Origin: Nitrospinota bacterium
GTDB taxonomy: Bacteria > Nitrospinota > Nitrospinia > JACRGO01
Reading direction: 5' to 3'
Length of the DNA stretch: 19,202 bases
Assembly (NCBI GenBank): GCA_016212295.1
Contig: JACRGO010000191.1
Span: 1 to 19,202, forward strand
Below the pieces are notes generated by a model, which worked only from the letters and a program-made list of their open reading frames with translations, made no database searches and was not told the origin of the DNA. Of the stretch, positions 14,735 through 19,202 are shown one piece after another. The translations under genes were made by a program, and so were the position numbers. Each line of letters opens with the position of its first letter. Position 1 is the stretch's first letter.

Positions 14735-16678
14735 TCACCCCTCCATCTCATCCTTTATTTCCGTTGTTGACGGCAATCTGATGATAAAGGACACTCCTTC
14801 CGGGTCGAGGTTTTTAACCTCTATTGTCCCCTGGTGGTCCTGGACCGTGCCGAAGACTATGGACAGCCCCAGGCCCGTCCCCTTTCCAACATCCTTGGTG
14901 GTGAAAAAGGGGTCAAAGATACTCTTCAACTTCCCCTCTTCTATCCTCGGTCCGTTATTGGAAAAAATAATCTCCACCGAGCCTTCTTTCTGTCTGGTTT
15001 CCATTTTCAAGAGGCCGCCTTGCGTATTTTTTTCCTCGATGGCGTGTGACGCGTTGTTCAGGATGTTGACGAACGCCTGTTGCAGTTGGTGCGGATCGCC
15101 ATAAATTGTTTTTAAATCCCGGGCCAGGTCGGTCTTGATTTCGATTCCCTTCAGATCAAACTGGTGTTTCACCAGATTGAGCGTCTCCTCAATGGTGTCA
15201 TTGATATTCATTGTCCTTTTCTCGTGCCTGTGTTCCCTGGAGAAGGTGAGCAGGTTTTTCACGATCTTGGCCGAGCGTTCCGCTTCCTTGCGTATCTTTT
15301 CAATATCTTTTTTCACCTGCGGGTTTAAATCTTCGTTTTCAAGGATCAGTTCCGAATAGCCGATAATCCCGGTCAAAGGATTGTTAAGTTCGTGGGCCAC
15401 GCCCGCCACAAGCCCGCCGATGCTGCTCAATTTTTCCGCTTGCAGGAAATTTGCTTCCATTCTCTTCTTTTCCGTAAGGTCGCGGATAATGGCCGAGAAG
15501 TAAAGTTCCCCCCCGGCTTCAAAGGCTGAAATGGAAATTTCCAGGGGAAACTCCTCCCCGTTTTTTCTCTTGCCTAAAAATTCAACGGGTTTCCCGACGA
15601 TCCTTGCCTTCCTGGTTTCAAGGTAATTATTAAAGCTGCTTTGATGCTGCTCCACGAGATGTTCGGGCATAAGGATGGTGATATTCCGTCCGGCGACCTC
15701 TTCGCGGGCGTATTGAAACATATTCTCCGCCGCCTTATTGAACAGGGTGATCCTGCCCTCCGCATTGGCGGTGACTATGGCGTCCATGGCCGTCTCGGAC
15801 AGGGTGCGGTATTTTTCCTCGGACTCCCTCTGCTTGCTGGTCCTCGAAACAATGGTGTTTTTCATCTTATTGAAGCTTTTCGTGAGCTGGCCTATTTCGT
15901 CATCGGACGAACTTTCCAGGCTTATATCGTAATTTTCATCCTCCATCATTCTGGTGGCCTTGCCCAGCCTGGAGATGGGTTCCAGAACTATCCGGCTGAT
16001 TAAAACATACAGTATGAATTCCACGAACACTATGACGAGGACCCCGGAGATGAACAGTATCCACCGGCTTTTCCTGATCTCCGAGGTCGCCTTGTCCATG
16101 GGAATGAAAACGCTCAGCCCGCCCCGGACGTCGCCCACCTTGTATCCCTGAACGGCGTGGCAGGGAAGGCATTCCTCGGTCGTGTAAAGGGCCCCCATGA
16201 AGCGGAAGTATTCCCTGTCCTTGACCCGCTCCATCCTGAATGCCTCCTTTGTGCCTTTTTCCTCGAATTCCTTCAATGCCTTTTTTTCAAAGTCGTCGGG
16301 CTTATTAAAAGGGTTCAAGAGATTGAGGCTGGTCATGTGGAAGCGGAACAGGCCCAGTTTGTTGGCGTATTCGGAGAGCTCCCTTACCGCTATGGCGGGG
16401 TTGCGCAAGGTGAAGGTCCTCCCATCCTTTGTTTCAACATCCGGGTGGATAAGAAAGGGGTTGGATTCCACCCCCTCTCTTTTCTCCATGTAAATTCCTC
16501 CATGGTCCGCTATCCATTTCCTGGTTATCACCAACTGCTGGAACAGAATTAACGCTGAATTCTTGAGTTCGTGAAAGATCTGCTCCTCGGTGCGTTGGGC
16601 AACGCCCGCGAAAATAGCGCTGATGGATATGAATACTATCAGACCTACGGAAGCAGTGAGTTTTGTTTGGAGTTTCAT
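14735..16678 (-). CDS. Heme-binding sensor histidine kinase (DUF3365-HAMP-PAS-HisKA)
   Basis: A membrane histidine kinase that probably senses redox state, gas or a ligand outside the cytosol through a c-type heme. In order over 647 aa: N-terminal membrane helix (about 8-26), a DUF3365/Tll0287-like periplasmic domain with heme motif CLPCH at C170-H174, a second membrane helix (about 205-228), HAMP (about 228-280), PAS (about 288-410, EEKYRTLSETAMDAI; IIRDLTEKKRMEANF), phosphoacceptor H429 in AGVAHELNNPLTGIIGYSEL, and the ATPase domain with N-box (QQAFVNILNNASHAIEE), FDPFFTTKDVGKGTGLGLSIV. The G1 box reads NNGPR (N574-R578) where DNGPG is usual. The start ATG 16678 has a weak ribosome binding site. 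It is divergent from a receiver-bearing protein, its likely partner, and its stop touches that of metG. Confidence 0.92.
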   Translation of the reverse strand: MKLQTKLTASVGLIVFISISAIFAGVAQRTEEQIFHELKNSALILFQQLVITRKWIADHGGIYMEKREGVESNPFLIHPDVETKDGRTFTLRNPAIAVRELSEYANKLGLFRFHMTSLNLLNPFNKPDDFEKKALKEFEEKGTKEAFRMERVKDREYFRFMGALYTTEECLPCHAVQGYKVGDVRGGLSVFIPMDKATSEIRKSRWILFISGVLVIVFVEFILYVLISRIVLEPISRLGKATRMMEDENYDISLESSSDDEIGQLTKSFNKMKNTIVSRTSKQRESEEKYRTLSETAMDAIVTANAEGRITLFNKAAENMFQYAREEVAGRNITILMPEHLVEQHQSSFNNYLETRKARIVGKPVEFLGKRKNGEEFPLEISISAFEAGGELYFSAIIRDLTEKKRMEANFLQAEKLSSIGGLVAGVAHELNNPLTGIIGYSELILENEDLNPQVKKDIEKIRKEAERSAKIVKNLLTFSREHRHEKRTMNINDTIEETLNLVKHQFDLKGIEIKTDLARDLKTIYGDPHQLQQAFVNILNNASHAIEEKNTQGGLLKMETRQKEGSVEIIFSNNGPRIEEGKLKSIFDPFFTTKDVGKGTGLGLSIVFGTVQDHQGTIEVKNLDPEGVSFIIRLPSTTEIKDEMEG

Positions 16679-16737
16679 CTATCCGTGTTTTATTAATTTT
16701 TTTTAAGTTTGCCAAAATATTGTGGCCTTCATTTATA

Positions 16738-16766
16738 ACTATAATAACATTGCTTTCATGAGTCAA
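16738..16766 (-). promoter_or_regulatory. Sigma-70-like promoter of the heme kinase gene
   Basis: On the minus strand TTGACT (16766-16761), a 17-nt spacer and TATAGT (16743-16738) are close to consensus at ideal spacing. Transcription would begin near 16731, leaving a leader of about 53 nt before ATG 16678. Confidence 0.6.
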
Positions 16767-16784
16767 ATGATAAAAAAACTATTC

Positions 16785-16810
16785 TAAAATATCCCCAAAC
16801 CGTGTAGAAT
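16785..16810 (+). promoter_or_regulatory. Possible -10 boxes for the receiver protein gene
   Basis: TAAAAT (16785-16790) and TAGAAT (16805-16810) are fair -10 matches upstream of ATG 16854, but neither has a good -35 box at 16-18 nt. If used, the gene may need an activator. The divergent spacer totals 175 bp. Confidence 0.25.
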
Positions 16811-16853
16811 GGGATATTCGCAATCCTCACTAAGTCAATACGGAGCCAACCTC

Positions 16854-19202
16854 ATGGCGGATAAAAATATTTCCTTCAGCGAGAGCCTCTTGAAAAAAGG
16901 GCTGATCTCCAGGGAACAACTGGATAAAGCCCTGGCCATTCAGAACAAGGGCCGCTTGCTGGGCTCCATCGCCGTTGAATTCGGCTTGCTTGCCCAGGAG
17001 GATGTGCTGAAGGTCCAGGAATACCAGGAACTTCATAATAACCCCTTCGGAGAAGCCGCCATATCCCTCGGGTTCATCACCGCCAGCCAGTTGAAGTTCC
17101 TGCTCGATGTCCGCCTCCGTAAAAAAATCAGGATCGGGGATATCCTCGTCCAGGAGGGCTTCATTGAAAAAGAGAAGCTTTACGACGAGTTGATGAGTTT
17201 TGAAAAGAAGCGCCATCGCCTGGAGAAGATCCTCGTCTGCGATTCCTCGGAAATAGTCAACTCCCTCCTGAAGAAAAGACTGGAAAGGTATGGATATCGT
17301 GTATTTTCCACTGAAAGCCCTTCCAAAGCCCTTGAGGCCGCGAACAGGGAAACGCCCAATCTGATCATCGCGGGCGAGATTTTCAGCGGCATCTCCGAAT
17401 TGGTCGCCTGGACCCGAAATTTTTCCCTCCCGAAATTCTCTGAAACCAAGATCATCTACATGGCCCAGGATATTGATGAAAATCTCATTGAAAGAGCCTT
17501 TGAAGTGGGGATACACCATTTTCTCAAAAAGCCGGTCATGGAATATGAATTATTGAACGTGATCTATTCCATCGAACAGGAGACGAGGAAGAAACGGGAA
17601 GAAAAAATTCTCGTGGTGGAAGACAGCGATATGGTGCGGCAGATCATGGTCCGGGAACTCAAGCAGCACGGTTACACGGTATTTCAAGCCGGGAGCGGAG
17701 AGGATGCGCTGCGGACAGCGAAGGAGGAAAGGCCCGACCTCATCACCATGGATATCCTGATGCCCGGAATCGACGGATATGAAACTTGCCGCAGGCTGAA
17801 AAGTGATCCTGTGACCAGGGAAATCCCGGTAGTCATCGTAACCACCTGCAACAGCCTGGAGGAAAGGGAAAAGGGATTTGAAGCGGGGGCCGTTGAGTAT
17901 TTCATCAAGCCCTTCGCCCCGAACCAACTGGCCGATTTCATTAACCTGCTTTTTGAAACCAAGAAGACCCGACGCAAGGAAAAGGCCGTGGTCATTGAAG
18001 ACAATAAAACCACCCTCCATATCGTCAAGCACATCCTGGAAAAGCAGGGGATAGAGGCCGTTACCGCGGAAAACGGCCTGGAGGGACTGGAAAAAATCCG
18101 CCGGTTCCAGCCGGATATCATCCTGGCCGATATCTATATGCCTGTTATGGATGGATTCGAGCTTTTGCTGCAAATAAAGAAATCACCGGAAACCAGGGAC
18201 ATTCCATGCGTCCTCATGACCGGGTCCAGGGAAAAGGGGGATGTCTTGAAAGGGTTGGCCCACGGGGCAAGCGATTTTCTGATGAAGCCCTTTGACGAGG
18301 ACGAGCTTCTGGCAAGGGTCAGCAATCTGCTGGCCAACAAAAAACTATTCGATGAGTTTAAGTCCGAGAGGGAAAATACACTAAGACAAAGCAATATCAT
18401 GGAGGCCATTAACTCCGTCTTTCATAGGGCGTTGACCTGCGAGACCGATGAGGACGTGGCTCGCGCCTGCCTGGACGTGGCCGCGAAGCTGGCCGGCAGC
18501 CGGTTTGGTTTCATCGGAGAAATAAACAAGGACGGCAGGTTCGACACCATAGCCCAGAGCGACCTCGGCTGGGAGGCATGCAAGATACCCAAGTCGGACG
18601 CTATCCGAATGATAAGGAACATGGAAATACGGGGTTTATGGGGAACTGTTATCAAGAGCGAAAGCCCATCCATGGTTAACCATCCTGACTCCCATCCCGA
18701 CAGGGTTGGTACCCCGGAAGGCCATCCCCCCATAACCCGTTTCCTCGGAGTTCCCCTGAAAAAAGGGGGAAAGGTTGCGGGGCTCATTGGCTTGGCGAAC
18801 AAAGAAACCGATTACCTTATGGCCGACCGGCAAGCGGTGGAGGCCCTATCCTCCGCTTTTGTGGAGGTCCTGGCCCGGAAGCGGACGGAAATGGAATTGG
18901 AAAAACACCGAAAGCGCCTTGAGGAGATGGTGGAAAAGAGGACCGCTGACCTCACCGAAGCCAATAAGGAGCTTTCCCTTGAAATCCTGGAGCACGGGAA
19001 GGCCGAGGAAAAAATCAAACACAGCCTCGGTATAGAAAAATCCTTGTCAGGCATATCCAAGATCTTTGTCTCCAACCCTCACCCGGATTTTCATCTTGTG
19101 TTGCAATTTCTTGCGGCGGCTATTCCCGTCAACCGCGCCTATATCTTTCTCTTCAGGGAAAAAGAGGGGAAAATGGATAATGTCCATGAGTGGCGCGACG
19201 CG
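16854..19202 (+). CDS. Multi-receiver signalling protein: MshEN-like repeats, REC x3, GAF (partial)
   Basis: The frame is open from ATG 16854 (CGGAG 8 nt upstream) through 783 codons to the window edge, with no stop. Residues 7-116 are four copies of a 24-residue helical motif like the cyclic-di-GMP-binding MshEN motif of type IV pilus/type II secretion ATPases (glycines at 16, 44, 73 and 102). Residues 125-245 form a degenerate receiver with G174 at the phosphoacceptor position (IIAGEIF). Receiver 2 (250-370) is intact: E256, D257, D300, T330, K352. Receiver 3 (377-500) is intact: E382, D383, D426, K478. A GAF domain follows (about 515-675), then a charged coiled coil (about 676-720) and the beginning of a second GAF-like region. 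The output domain lies beyond the window and may be a kinase. It is divergent from the heme kinase, which probably phosphorylates it. Confidence 0.85.
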   Translation, partial: MADKNISFSESLLKKGLISREQLDKALAIQNKGRLLGSIAVEFGLLAQEDVLKVQEYQELHNNPFGEAAISLGFITASQLKFLLDVRLRKKIRIGDILVQEGFIEKEKLYDELMSFEKKRHRLEKILVCDSSEIVNSLLKKRLERYGYRVFSTESPSKALEAANRETPNLIIAGEIFSGISELVAWTRNFSLPKFSETKIIYMAQDIDENLIERAFEVGIHHFLKKPVMEYELLNVIYSIEQETRKKREEKILVVEDSDMVRQIMVRELKQHGYTVFQAGSGEDALRTAKEERPDLITMDILMPGIDGYETCRRLKSDPVTREIPVVIVTTCNSLEEREKGFEAGAVEYFIKPFAPNQLADFINLLFETKKTRRKEKAVVIEDNKTTLHIVKHILEKQGIEAVTAENGLEGLEKIRRFQPDIILADIYMPVMDGFELLLQIKKSPETRDIPCVLMTGSREKGDVLKGLAHGASDFLMKPFDEDELLARVSNLLANKKLFDEFKSERENTLRQSNIMEAINSVFHRALTCETDEDVARACLDVAAKLAGSRFGFIGEINKDGRFDTIAQSDLGWEACKIPKSDAIRMIRNMEIRGLWGTVIKSESPSMVNHPDSHPDRVGTPEGHPPITRFLGVPLKKGGKVAGLIGLANKETDYLMADRQAVEALSSAFVEVLARKRTEMELEKHRKRLEEMVEKRTADLTEANKELSLEILEHGKAEEKIKHSLGIEKSLSGISKIFVSNPHPDFHLVLQFLAAAIPVNRAYIFLFREKEGKMDNVHEWRDA

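Noticed and set aside
16830-18802. Several long minus-strand frames opposite the receiver protein
   Set aside because: The plus strand has an uninterrupted 783-codon frame with recognisable domains; the others are shadows.

Overview
The window is a stretch of bacterial chromosome. The order ffh, rpsP, a KH-domain gene, rimM, trmD, a SPOUT methyltransferase and rplS, followed by holB, ricT and metG, is the arrangement I know from Desulfobacterota (former Deltaproteobacteria) and neighbours such as Nitrospirota. A c-type-heme sensor kinase and a multi-receiver signalling protein fit an anaerobic or microaerophilic, cytochrome-rich organism. This assignment is inferred from gene order and protein style; there is no rRNA marker.

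Layout: positions 1-108 hold the 3' end of a membrane protein gene. At 259-1245 is an integron integrase (intI) with all catalytic residues. It is followed by debris: a truncated, frameshifted minus-strand pseudogene (1264-1446) and a 132-bp element with perfect 24-bp inverted ends (1460-1591). carB lies on the minus strand (1725-4991). A 674-bp gap with a strong promoter-like sequence and several repeats leads into the plus-strand translation block: ffh, rpsP, khpA, rimM, trmD, SPOUT methyltransferase and rplS (5666-10402). Then come holB (10512-11507) and the coupled pair ricT-metG (11820-14734). metG ends directly against the stop codon of a convergent heme-sensing histidine kinase (14735-16678, minus). 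A 175-bp divergent spacer separates that kinase from a large signalling protein (16854 to window end, partial) with four MshEN-like repeats, a degenerate receiver, two intact receivers and a GAF domain.

How the genes work together: 5666-10402 serves ribosome assembly and tRNA or protein maturation (S16, L19, RimM, TrmD, KhpA, SRP54). holB-ricT-metG joins the clamp-loader delta' subunit, an iron-sulfur RNA-processing co-factor and methionyl-tRNA synthetase. The divergent kinase and receiver protein probably form a redox or ligand-responsive phosphorelay.

The most unusual non-coding feature is that nearly every intergenic gap in the translation block carries its own short repeat: a decamer-based inverted repeat, two unrelated heptamer arrays, a poly-C/G double hairpin, a 20-bp palindrome between heptamers, and a long AT-rich inverted repeat. 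No tRNA, rRNA, CRISPR array or complete insertion sequence was found.
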